Positions 1-6,536 of a DNA stretch of 6,990 bases are shown piece after piece. The notes beneath the pieces were generated by a model, which saw only the letters and a program-made list of their open reading frames with translations, was not told the DNA's origin and did no database searches. Source of the DNA: Verrucomicrobiota bacterium (GTDB lineage: Bacteria > Verrucomicrobiota > Verrucomicrobiia > Verrucomicrobiales > Akkermansiaceae). Each line of letters begins with the position of its first letter. Positions within the stretch are counted from its first letter, which is position 1. Location: NCBI GenBank assembly GCA_026397695.1, contig JAPLUJ010000296.1, forward strand, positions 1 to 6,990. The letters are read 5' to 3'. The position numbers and the translations under genes are program-made.

Positions 1-432
1 CTCAATGCCGAACAAATGGGTTCGGCACCCGAGTTGGCAGGCACCCGGTGGGATTACATCGTCGCGGCGGACGTGGTGGAGCACATGAACAATCCGGGAT
101 TGTTTTTCGAGTCAGCATTCAAGCTCCTGGCCGACGGTGGCACATTGATTGTCACGCTTCCCATTGCCTTTTCCGCCAAACGGTTTTTCTGGCTGCTGTT
201 CACCGGACACGAACAGGTTCACCCAGATCACACCGCCTACTTTTCCGAATCCACCTTGTCCCGGATCGGCGAGCGTCACGGTTTTCAAATCGCATCCATG
301 TTTGCCTTCCAGTGGGTCAACCCAACGATCAAGAACCGGATTTCCAACCTGCTTGCCGCACCGTTATTATGGCTTTCAAGAGGCCGCTGCGCCGATGAGG
401 TGGCCGTGGAATTTTGCAAGAAGAACTCATGA
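1..432 (+). CDS. Class I SAM-dependent methyltransferase, C-terminal part (5' end outside window)
   Basis: The reading frame is open from the first base, so the gene starts upstream; the ATG at 16 is probably internal. What is left is the second half of a Rossmann-type methyltransferase. The frame shows 'WDYIVAADVVEH' (nt 49-84), which matches the strand-4 motif 'fD.i...dVlEHl.nP' of Methyltransf_11/23-type enzymes. It is followed by 'DGGTLIVTLP' (nt 133-162), matching the strand-5 'pGG.l.i.vP' motif. The SAM-binding GxGxG motif would lie upstream. Such enzymes transfer a methyl group from S-adenosylmethionine, in polysaccharide loci often to a sugar hydroxyl or a lipid carrier, but the substrate cannot be read here. 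The last 40 residues include a hydrophobic stretch (LLAAPLLWL) that may be amphipathic. The stop lies 21 nt before the next gene. The family call is fairly secure; the role in glycan decoration is inferred from the glycosyltransferases downstream. Confidence 0.82.
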   Translation, partial: LNAEQMGSAPELAGTRWDYIVAADVVEHMNNPGLFFESAFKLLADGGTLIVTLPIAFSAKRFFWLLFTGHEQVHPDHTAYFSESTLSRIGERHGFQIASMFAFQWVNPTIKNRISNLLAAPLLWLSRGRCADEVAVEFCKKNS

Positions 433-453
433 TCTCCATCAGCCCTCAATCCC

Positions 454-1071
454 ATGGCAAAAAACCATATCCAACTGCTCTGCTTGGCCGCAGTCACGAT
501 ACCAGCCCTCACGGTCGCTGAAATCCACTCCGGTGGCGGCAAGTCTTCGGATGGCGTGATCTTCAATCAATCATCCATTGGGGAACCGTTCGCAACACTC
601 ACGACAGAGTCCCTCCTAACCAGCAACCATCACGGCCTGATCGAAGTAATCTATCCAATAACTCCCTCGTCCATCACAGACGTCAATGAAAACGGACTAC
701 CCGATGGCTGGGAAGTCCAATATTTCGGAGCACTGGGAGCCGATCCTGCCGCCGATAGGGACAACGACGGCACCAGCAACCTGATGGAATACCTCGCGGG
801 CACGAACCCCAACAGCCCGTCTTCGGTATTCCGTCCACAAGGCACCTATATCAGCGGAGTTTTCAAACTGCCGATTCCAAGCGTCTCCGGGCGGAACTAT
901 CAAATTTGGGTTTCCCGTGACTTGCAAAGCTGGACGATGCAAGGCACACTGACCGGTAACAACTTTGAACAAATTTTCGAGTTTGACGAGACCACCATTA
1001 CCTCCGGCCCTCTCCACAGTCCCATCCATCCATCCCATTACTTCTTCCGCATTCAAATCCTGATTCCCTGA
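454..1071 (+). CDS. Small secreted protein with calcium-binding-type (TSP3-like) loop
   Basis: A 205-residue protein with a likely Sec signal peptide (residues 1-22, hydrophobic core LLCLAAVTIPAL, cleavage after LTVA). The mature part begins with 'SGGGKSSDGVIFNQSSIGEP' (26-45), which resembles the 'GGG.SsGG.y.lsGSIGQP' motif of secreted Verrucomicrobia and Planctomycetes proteins. Residues 76-119 hold an Asp/Asn-rich segment with 'DVNENGLPDGWE' and 'DRDNDGTSNLMEYLAGTNP'. This spacing is typical of thrombospondin type 3-like or dockerin-like calcium loops. Residues 146-205 contain 'GRNYQIWVSRDLQSW' and end in 'YFFRIQILIP', a small beta domain often found at the C-terminus of such proteins. No catalytic motif, transmembrane anchor or PEP-CTERM-type tail is visible. 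The ATG at 454 is used because the signal peptide begins there; there is no Shine-Dalgarno sequence. It lies 19 nt before the hydrolase gene, so co-transcription is likely. Function unknown; a binding or structural extracellular role is an inference. Confidence 0.78.
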   Translation: MAKNHIQLLCLAAVTIPALTVAEIHSGGGKSSDGVIFNQSSIGEPFATLTTESLLTSNHHGLIEVIYPITPSSITDVNENGLPDGWEVQYFGALGADPAADRDNDGTSNLMEYLAGTNPNSPSSVFRPQGTYISGVFKLPIPSVSGRNYQIWVSRDLQSWTMQGTLTGNNFEQIFEFDETTITSGPLHSPIHPSHYFFRIQILIP

Positions 1072-1090
1072 ATCCAACACCCTACACCGC

Positions 1091-2884
1091 GTGAAAATAT
1101 TCCGATATCTCCTCACATTCGCCGCCGCGTTCGCCATGGCTTGTTCTGCGCCTGCTGCAGTGCCGTCTGCCATCAACTATCAAGGTCGTCTGACCGATGC
1201 GGCAGGCGTTCCGCAAAGCGGCATCAAGTCCATGAGCGTCAAAATCTTCGACGGCTCCACCGCCGGCATGCTTCTCTATTCGGAGACGGTAGGCAATGTT
1301 GCCACTGATGCGAACGGGGTTTATGGTTTCCAGTTCGGAGCCAGTGGCATCCTTGGTGCATTGGCAAGCGGCTCGGAACAGTGGTTGGAACTGAGTGTCA
1401 ATGGTGTCGTGCAGACACCACGGCAGAGGTTGCTGGCGGTTCCATTCGCAATGATTGCCGGTGGACTCCCTGATGGCGCGGTTACGGCTCCGATGATTGC
1501 CAACGGCGTGATCGGTGCTAGCAAGCTTGCGCCGGGTGCTGCATCCGCCAATCTCTCACTTCCGGGACCATTCGCCGACCGTGCCGAGGCGATCGCCGGT
1601 GGGGTGGGTGATGGATCGCTCTACTTCAAGCCAGACGGATCAATTTGGAGAGTTGCACTATTTCAACCACTGACAAAATTCTGCGCTGTTGGAGACTCGA
1701 TCACCGACAGGTCGACCTACTATACACAGTCTGGATATGACGCGATATGCTACTGCAACAGTGGGTGGGCTGCGATCCTTGAGCAGTTAGCCAAACGAAA
1801 GGTCGTATCAGTCGGCCCGACGGTGTTGAACCCCTCCAAGGTTGGCGTCTTCTGTGATCGCGATCACGGATATTCTGGTATCAGCGCTTATTCCTACATG
1901 AACGGATCTCCGTTTCTGCCAAGTGGATTCCACCCGATCGACGACGCTATTGCCTCGAACCCGGATGTCTTTATTGTCCACATCGGCACGAATGACCTTG
2001 ATCAAGTTGCCGAGACTATAGCGCAGCGCGTGCGTGCGGTATGGGCAGCGCTCACAGCCACAGGGAAACCCGTTATCGGCACCGACATTCTGCAGCGCGC
2101 CGCTTCCCACAACGATCCGATATCCCGCGATAAAATCATCGCTGTTAATGCGATCCTTCGCTCCAGTTGGCGGACTGCCGGGCTGACGTCTTATCGCCAG
2201 TGGGACGACCTCATCGACAAGGATCCAGTCACCGGGTATGCCGCCAAGTCGGAATTTCCAGAACCCGCCGACGGCATCCATCCGAGCATGCGCGTTAGTT
2301 TGAAGCTGGCCCGCGATCTTCACAGTTTGCTGCGTCCCTATTATGCAGGCATCTCACCAGTCGCGCCTGCTTACGGTGACACCAGGTGGGCGACACAGTT
2401 TTCCAATGTCTCAGGAGGAGTGACACTTGCGACGGGCTGGGCACCGTCTTATTTGGGTAATGTGGGAACGGATGTGATTTTCTCCAAAATCCAGGATAGC
2501 CAAGGAGATTGGCAGCGGGTCCAAATCGTTAATGGAAATGCCTGGTCTGCGACCAAAGGAATTTACACAGTCAAAGCTGCCGGAACAACGTTCAGTCCAG
2601 GCGATCGATGCGTTGCCACTGCTAGAATTAGAGTACCGTCAGGAACCAATCTGAATGGCATCGGGTTGTCAGTCCAATGTGTCGGGGCGGCCGTTCCTTG
2701 GCTGTATCCTGTTTTTTCAACCGGAGCAGAGTTTCCGTCTCCAATCGGTGAGTATGATGTGACGATTTATTCCGACCCCTTCACGCTGCCCGCGGGAACC
2801 ACCCAACTGCAGTTTCTTATCAATCCATCCAGCGGGTCGGGCACTTTTGATTTTCAAAATGCCGGGGTTTTCAAATGTTTGTGA
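1091..2884 (+). CDS. Secreted multidomain SGNH/GDSL-family hydrolase
   Basis: A 597-residue exported protein starting with GTG, chosen because the signal peptide begins there (residues 1-23, likely cleavage after APAA; Cys18 is a poor lipobox match). Residues 26-120 form the 'INYQGRLTDAAGVP ... PRQRLLAVPFA' module found at the N-terminus of many secreted Verrucomicrobia and Planctomycetes proteins. Residues 123-152 are a short stalk-like linker, and residues 160-190 resemble a phage tail connector. The SGNH domain (about 195-415) has all four blocks: 'VGDSITD' with nucleophile Ser203, a candidate oxyanion Gly263, 'GTND' with Asn301, and 'DGIHP' with Asp394 and His397. Residues 420-597 look like a beta-sandwich, possibly carbohydrate-binding. 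SGNH enzymes cleave or transfer acyl esters, often acetyl groups on polysaccharides, so glycan de-acylation fits the adjacent glycosyltransferase genes. The substrate is not determined by sequence. Seven cysteines (198, 220, 222, 255, 507, 530, 596) could form disulfides after export. GC content falls along the gene. Confidence 0.85.
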   Translation: MKIFRYLLTFAAAFAMACSAPAAVPSAINYQGRLTDAAGVPQSGIKSMSVKIFDGSTAGMLLYSETVGNVATDANGVYGFQFGASGILGALASGSEQWLELSVNGVVQTPRQRLLAVPFAMIAGGLPDGAVTAPMIANGVIGASKLAPGAASANLSLPGPFADRAEAIAGGVGDGSLYFKPDGSIWRVALFQPLTKFCAVGDSITDRSTYYTQSGYDAICYCNSGWAAILEQLAKRKVVSVGPTVLNPSKVGVFCDRDHGYSGISAYSYMNGSPFLPSGFHPIDDAIASNPDVFIVHIGTNDLDQVAETIAQRVRAVWAALTATGKPVIGTDILQRAASHNDPISRDKIIAVNAILRSSWRTAGLTSYRQWDDLIDKDPVTGYAAKSEFPEPADGIHPSMRVSLKLARDLHSLLRPYYAGISPVAPAYGDTRWATQFSNVSGGVTLATGWAPSYLGNVGTDVIFSKIQDSQGDWQRVQIVNGNAWSATKGIYTVKAAGTTFSPGDRCVATARIRVPSGTNLNGIGLSVQCVGAAVPWLYPVFSTGAEFPSPIGEYDVTIYSDPFTLPAGTTQLQFLINPSSGSGTFDFQNAGVFKCL

Positions 2885-2941
2885 GAAGACGCTATTCTAA
2901 CGCCTCATCACCGGTCAGAGTCATCAAGTATTACCATCTCG

Positions 2942-3742
2942 ATGAAAATCATTGTTTTGCTGACCTGTCACAACCGGCGTGACAAGACGCTGAACTGCCT
3001 GCGTCTGCTTGCGGCGCAGGAGGCATGTGGTGCCGAGCTTGAGGTGATCGTGGTTGATGATGGCTCGACCGATGGCACGGCGGATGCCATTGCAGCGGAA
3101 TTCCCGGATGTCCGCATCCTGGAAGGTGATGGCTCGCTGTATTGGTGTGGTGGCATGAGAATGGCATGGAAGGCTGCGGCGGAGGATGATCCGGATTTTT
3201 ACCTGTTGTTGAATGACGACACCCATCTGTTTCCAGGAGCGCTTCAAGCAATCAGCGCGGTTTCCCATGACCATGATGACAAGGCCATCGTTGTTGGAGC
3301 CATCTGCGACCCGGATACGGGCGAGGTTACATACGGAGGACTTCGATCTCCGCATGGCCTGATCCCCGCAAGCGGGCTGACAGAGCAGTGTCACACCTTC
3401 AACGCCAACTGCGTCCTCATTCCCCGGTCCGTATATCATATTCTTGGACCCCTGCATGAACGATATACCCACGGCATGGGCGACTACGATTACGGATGGC
3501 AGGCGACAAGACGCGGCATCAAGCTTGTTCAAACCGGGCAGTATATAGGTACCTGCATGCTCAACTCCGCGGGAGGAACATGGCGCGACAGAACATTGCC
3601 AAGGCGCAAACGCCTGCAACTTCTCGAGAGTCCCAAAGGATTTCCTTTTAGGGAGAGGGTGTGTTTCAACTTCCGAAACTCCGGATGGAAATGGCCGCTT
3701 TATGTCCTAAGCCCTTTAATCCGCATTGTCTTCGGAAGATAG
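2942..3742 (+). CDS. GT2-family glycosyltransferase
   Basis: A 266-residue GT-A fold enzyme of family GT2, expected in the cytoplasm or at the inner membrane face, transferring a sugar from a nucleotide-sugar to a growing lipid-linked or surface glycan. The N-terminus 'MKIIVLLTCHNRRDKTLNCL' is the typical first strand and helix. 'EVIVVDDGSTDGT' (34-46) binds the nucleotide, and 'FYLLLNDDTHLFPGAL' (86-101) contains the metal-binding acidic motif (Asn91-Asp92-Asp93 in the DXD position). The 'GDGSLYWCGGMRMAW' segment (62-76) is typical of rhamnosyltransferase-like GT2 proteins. 'GMGDYDYGWQATRRG' (178-192) supplies the conserved acidic pair Asp181/Asp183, likely including the catalytic base. The length is normal for a one-domain GT2 without added membrane helices; the last 20 residues are hydrophobic and basic and may touch the membrane. 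The donor and acceptor sugars cannot be told. It lies 57 nt after the hydrolase gene and 68 nt before the GT4 gene. The first half is about 62% GC and the last part much lower. Confidence 0.9.
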   Translation: MKIIVLLTCHNRRDKTLNCLRLLAAQEACGAELEVIVVDDGSTDGTADAIAAEFPDVRILEGDGSLYWCGGMRMAWKAAAEDDPDFYLLLNDDTHLFPGALQAISAVSHDHDDKAIVVGAICDPDTGEVTYGGLRSPHGLIPASGLTEQCHTFNANCVLIPRSVYHILGPLHERYTHGMGDYDYGWQATRRGIKLVQTGQYIGTCMLNSAGGTWRDRTLPRRKRLQLLESPKGFPFRERVCFNFRNSGWKWPLYVLSPLIRIVFGR

Positions 3743-3783
3743 CGGTGCGCGGATTTGGACCGCTGTGTGTGTTTCCTTGTTTT
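3741..3783 (+). terminator. Possible weak intrinsic terminator between the two glycosyltransferase genes
   Basis: A perfect 6-bp inverted repeat, AGCGGT (3741-3746) and ACCGCT (3759-3764), is separated by a 12-nt loop. It can be extended by one wobble pair and one A-T pair. It is followed by a T-rich tract ending in TTTCCTTGTTTT (3772-3783). The left arm overlaps the TAG stop of the GT2 gene. The stem is short and the T run is broken by G and C, so termination would be partial at best. It may instead be a chance hairpin. Confidence 0.3.
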
Positions 3784-3810
3784 GAAGGATCAATCAAATG
3801 CTGACTTGTT

Positions 3811-5106
3811 ATGATTAAGATTGCCATTGTGTGTGAGGCGTTTTCAAGAACGATGTCCGGAGGCAGGGCGGCCTATGCACTGGCAGAGGGATTTAAATCA
3901 CTTGGCGCACATGTCGAAGTGTGGCTTACCCACAACTCTACTGGCAGAGATGGTTCCGCAGATGCGGTGTTCGGCACGATTTCCGTCAACGAGGATGATG
4001 CAACCGCGCACATGCTCCAGAAGGCAGTCGTTTCACACATGTTTCCCGCTTCCGTGCGCCAGGGATTCAGGATGCTGCTGGCCATGGAACGCATGTGCAT
4101 CCTGTTCACCAAAAAGTCATCGTACGGAAAATTATTGGAGCGATTCCGCCCCGATCTTGTGCATTTTGCTTCTTTTAATTTCACGAAACCTGCATGGATG
4201 ATCGATGATGCTCTTGAGGCAGGCGCGAAGGTTTTGCTCCAACCGTGGGTGATGAGATTCGCGTGCCATCAAGGATTTGCATACCGCGACGGAAAAGAAT
4301 GTTTGGAATGTTTTGCCGGAACATTCCGCAATGCGATCAATCACAAGTGTTGCGGATGGATGAGTGGATTGATCGCGGGACAGGTCCGCGCCAATCTCAG
4401 GAATTCCTCCCGCAACGCCTCATGGTTTTTGTCGAGTAATACTGACATGGATCATAAGCTGGCGCTATACGGCGTTGCTGAAGAGAAAATATTGCGTCTG
4501 CCGCTGCCATTCGAATCAAACGGCTTGGAAAACATGGTTGCCATGGATGACGGTTATTTTATTTATCATGGCCAAATAACCGACTACAAGGGCGTCCATG
4601 TCATCAAACGCCTTCTTGACTCCAATACGAATGTCAGGATTTTCATATGTCCGCCATATGGTCAGGAGACCTTGCTCCAAAACTTTGGCATTACGGAGAG
4701 TGATCATCCTAATCTTCAGATTATCAGGGGCGTGAACTGGTCGAATGGTCTCGAAAAATATCTTGCGAATTCCAGAGGCGTTCTTCTTCCCACCCTTTGG
4801 CCAACGACTGTTGAATACGCTTTGCTGGAAAGCCTGGCTTTAGGCAAGCCGACCATTGCCTTCGCCATCGGGGCTCACAAGGATTATCTATTGGATAGAA
4901 TGAACGCAATGGTTGCTGATCCACAGGATATAGCCGGCTATTGCCAACGTGTGGCGGAAATCAATAGCAACGCCGAATTACGAAGCACCGTGAGTAGTGG
5001 CGCTAAGGAGACCTACAACCGATATTGGTCAAAGGCAAGCTGGCGCACAAGTCTGGCTGCTTGTTATTCCATGGCTGGTGTTAGCTTTTCAAACTCCCGG
5101 GTTTAG
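3811..5106 (+). CDS. GT4-type (GT-B fold) glycosyltransferase with atypical active site
   Basis: A 431-residue two-domain retaining glycosyltransferase resembling family GT4, expected to act in the cytoplasm in glycan assembly. The N-terminal acceptor domain starts 'MIKIAIVCEAFSRTMSGGRA' with the glycine loop (Ser16-Gly17-Gly18) and continues 'AEGFKSLGAHVEVWLT' (25-40). 'RPDLVHFAS' (113-121) is the usual 'kPDvvH' strand. Residues 152-181 contain five cysteines (152, 164, 167, 180, 181), like the metal-site-type cysteine cluster in some GT4 proteins. The C-terminal donor domain has 'YHGQITDYKGVHVIKRLL' (252-269) with the conserved Lys260, and 'LPTLWPTTVEYALLESLALG' (326-345), the EX7E region, followed by 'KPTIAF'. 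The first Glu of EX7E is Thr332, and the usual Arg before Lys260 is Gln255, so two donor-phosphate contacts are changed. The second half is AT-rich for this window (about 45% GC by hand count over 4561-4740). The ATG at 3798 leads to a stop after six codons, so 3811 is the start. Confidence 0.87.
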   Translation: MIKIAIVCEAFSRTMSGGRAAYALAEGFKSLGAHVEVWLTHNSTGRDGSADAVFGTISVNEDDATAHMLQKAVVSHMFPASVRQGFRMLLAMERMCILFTKKSSYGKLLERFRPDLVHFASFNFTKPAWMIDDALEAGAKVLLQPWVMRFACHQGFAYRDGKECLECFAGTFRNAINHKCCGWMSGLIAGQVRANLRNSSRNASWFLSSNTDMDHKLALYGVAEEKILRLPLPFESNGLENMVAMDDGYFIYHGQITDYKGVHVIKRLLDSNTNVRIFICPPYGQETLLQNFGITESDHPNLQIIRGVNWSNGLEKYLANSRGVLLPTLWPTTVEYALLESLALGKPTIAFAIGAHKDYLLDRMNAMVADPQDIAGYCQRVAEINSNAELRSTVSSGAKETYNRYWSKASWRTSLAACYSMAGVSFSNSRV

Positions 5107-5152
5107 CGGCGCGTGAGGAGGTGTCGCAGAACCGGTTTATAAGATCACATCC

Positions 5153-6532
5153 ATGAACTCCACCACTCCCCGAGTCCCTTGGAAGACAGCAGCGTCATTT
5201 GTGACGGGCCTGTTGTGGATTTTCTGCATCAGCATGGTGGATTGGTTGTCCGGGCCGGAAATCTCGCTTTCCGTGTTTTACTTGCCGGCGATCATATGTG
5301 TCGCGTGGTTTTCAGGGCGCAGGCTGGCGACGTTGACTGCGGTTTGTGCCGCATTGGCATGGTTGTTTGCCGACAGGGCAAGTTCGGCGGTTTATTCGAT
5401 TCCCTGGATCCCGTTCTGGAATGCAGCCATTCGCTTCGGATTTTTCTACATCACGGGTGTTCTTACCTCCGAAGTGAGGACACGGCAAATCACTGCGGCG
5501 GCCCTGGTGGAACAGCGGGAAATATTAAAGTCCATTCTCGACAGCATGGCGAGCGGGGTTCTGGTGGTGGGTGGCGACCGCAAAATCATGGTCTTCAATC
5601 CGGCGGCGGAGAGGATTTTCGGCACATCTCCGCTGGGAAGAACAGTTGACGAGTGGCTGATAGAAGTGGAGGAGTTGATGTTCCCCGCCGGTCCGGCAGG
5701 CATCACTGCCGACAATGACCTCGGCAAGATCGCGATCGGACTGCGTTATGGCAAATGCGAGGTTTCCGTCCGCAGTCACGGCCACACCGAAGTCACCCGG
5801 CTGGAACTGACCGCCCTGCCACTGCTCGGCGACACGCTGGGCAAATCCGGTTCGATCATTGTGTTCAACGACATCACCTCCCAGAGAGAGATGGAGAAGC
5901 AAATCGACCAGATCATCGAGAGCGAGCAGCGGCGGATTGGTCAGGATTTGCACGATGGATTGTGTCAACACCTGGTGGGTGTCGCCTTCGCAGCGGGCAC
6001 CCTGCAATCTGATCTCGAAAGCCGTGGGCTGCCAAAACTCGCCGGGTCCGCGGAGCACATCGCATCGATGATCAACGAGGCTATCAGTCAAGCCCGGAGT
6101 CTCGCCCATGGCCTGTATCCGGCAGGATTGGAATCCGGACTCGAAACCGCCCTCCGCGCATTGGCGGACGCCACACATGAGTATGCGGGCATTTCATGCG
6201 AATATAGACGCAGTGGACCGGAATTCATTCCGGATGCCGGAACCGCGATCCACCTATACCGCATCGCCCAGGAGGGGGTCACCAACAGCCTTTGCCACGC
6301 AACGGCCAAACATATAGTCATCGCGATCGACAACCGGGACAAGGATTTCGAACTTTCAATCAGCGACGACGGCACCGGCATAGATGCGGCGTCGGCCAAG
6401 CGGCGGGGAATCGGCAGGAATATCATGCAATACCGCGCCAATCTGATAGGTGGAAGGCTCGACATTCTTTCGTCGCACGGCAAGGGAACCCGTGTTTTGT
6501 GCACCGCCCCCCATTCCGCCCGCAACGCCTAA
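5153..6532 (+). CDS. Membrane histidine kinase, NarL-system type (PAS, HisKA_3, HATPase)
   Basis: A 459-residue sensor kinase. Residues 13-104 contain about four hydrophobic helices (near 13-30, 38-54, 58-75 and 86-104) joined by short loops. This resembles the DUF4118/MASE-like membrane sensors ('FYLPAIICVAWFSGRR') and leaves no sizeable periplasmic domain. A PAS domain covers roughly 122-245 ('ILDSMASGVLVVGGDRKIMV', 'NPAAERIFG', ending 'SIIVFNDITSQRE'), after which a coiled segment leads to the HisKA_3 domain. 'RRIGQDLHDGLCQHLVG' carries the phospho-acceptor His267, and Asp268 with Gln272 form the DxxxQ motif linked to phosphatase activity in this class. The ATPase domain has the N box 'QEGVTNSLCHA' (Asn378), the G1 box 'DDGTGI' (405-410) and the G2 box 'RRGIGRNIM' (417-425). 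It phosphorylates the regulator starting four bases downstream. The stimulus is unknown. No other in-frame start exists between the upstream stop at 5114 and 5153; the GAGGAGG at 5115-5121 is too far away for a ribosome binding site. Confidence 0.93.
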   Translation: MNSTTPRVPWKTAASFVTGLLWIFCISMVDWLSGPEISLSVFYLPAIICVAWFSGRRLATLTAVCAALAWLFADRASSAVYSIPWIPFWNAAIRFGFFYITGVLTSEVRTRQITAAALVEQREILKSILDSMASGVLVVGGDRKIMVFNPAAERIFGTSPLGRTVDEWLIEVEELMFPAGPAGITADNDLGKIAIGLRYGKCEVSVRSHGHTEVTRLELTALPLLGDTLGKSGSIIVFNDITSQREMEKQIDQIIESEQRRIGQDLHDGLCQHLVGVAFAAGTLQSDLESRGLPKLAGSAEHIASMINEAISQARSLAHGLYPAGLESGLETALRALADATHEYAGISCEYRRSGPEFIPDAGTAIHLYRIAQEGVTNSLCHATAKHIVIAIDNRDKDFELSISDDGTGIDAASAKRRGIGRNIMQYRANLIGGRLDILSSHGKGTRVLCTAPHSARNA

Positions 6533-6536
6533 CAGG

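Noticed and set aside
429..521. Short ORF whose ATG overlaps the methyltransferase stop (ATGA)
   Set aside because: It is 30 codons long in another frame, overlaps the signal peptide coding region of the 205-aa protein and resembles nothing known.
1133..1144. Possible lipobox (AMAC, Cys18) making the hydrolase a lipoprotein
   Set aside because: Ala at -3 and Met at -2 fit the lipobox poorly, and a better signal peptidase I site follows at APAA.
697..1176. Antisense open frame of 159 codons spanning the end of the small secreted protein and the hydrolase start
   Set aside because: It crosses two well-supported + strand genes and shows no recognisable motif.
1854..1867. Perfect 14-bp palindrome GTGATCGCGATCAC
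   Set aside because: It is inside the hydrolase coding region, and a palindrome of this length is expected by chance about once in every two windows of this size.
1808..2323. Antisense open frame of 171 codons opposite the SGNH domain
   Set aside because: The + strand frame carries all the SGNH catalytic blocks here; the antisense product has no domain pattern.
2924..3619. Antisense open frame of 231 codons opposite the GT2 gene
   Set aside because: It mirrors a strongly recognised GT2 gene, has no family-like motifs and is rich in Cys, Arg and Gln as expected of a shadow frame.
3782..3815. Promoter-like TTGAAG and TATGAT before the GT4 gene
   Set aside because: The spacer is 22 nt and the -10-like box overlaps the start codon, so it does not fit a sigma-70 promoter.
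5121..5156. Possible 11-codon leader ORF (GTG start) ending in an ATGA overlap with the kinase start
   Set aside because: The GAGGAG lies directly against the GTG with no spacer, so it would not initiate well, and the peptide has no leader-like feature.
5525..6178. Antisense open frame of 217 codons opposite the kinase gene
   Set aside because: It lies wholly opposite the PAS and HisKA_3 regions of a clear kinase and shows no domain-like pattern.
6221..6236. Inverted repeat CCGGAAT/ATTCCGG with a 2-nt centre
   Set aside because: It lies inside the kinase coding region, is short and has no tract or partner site to suggest a function.
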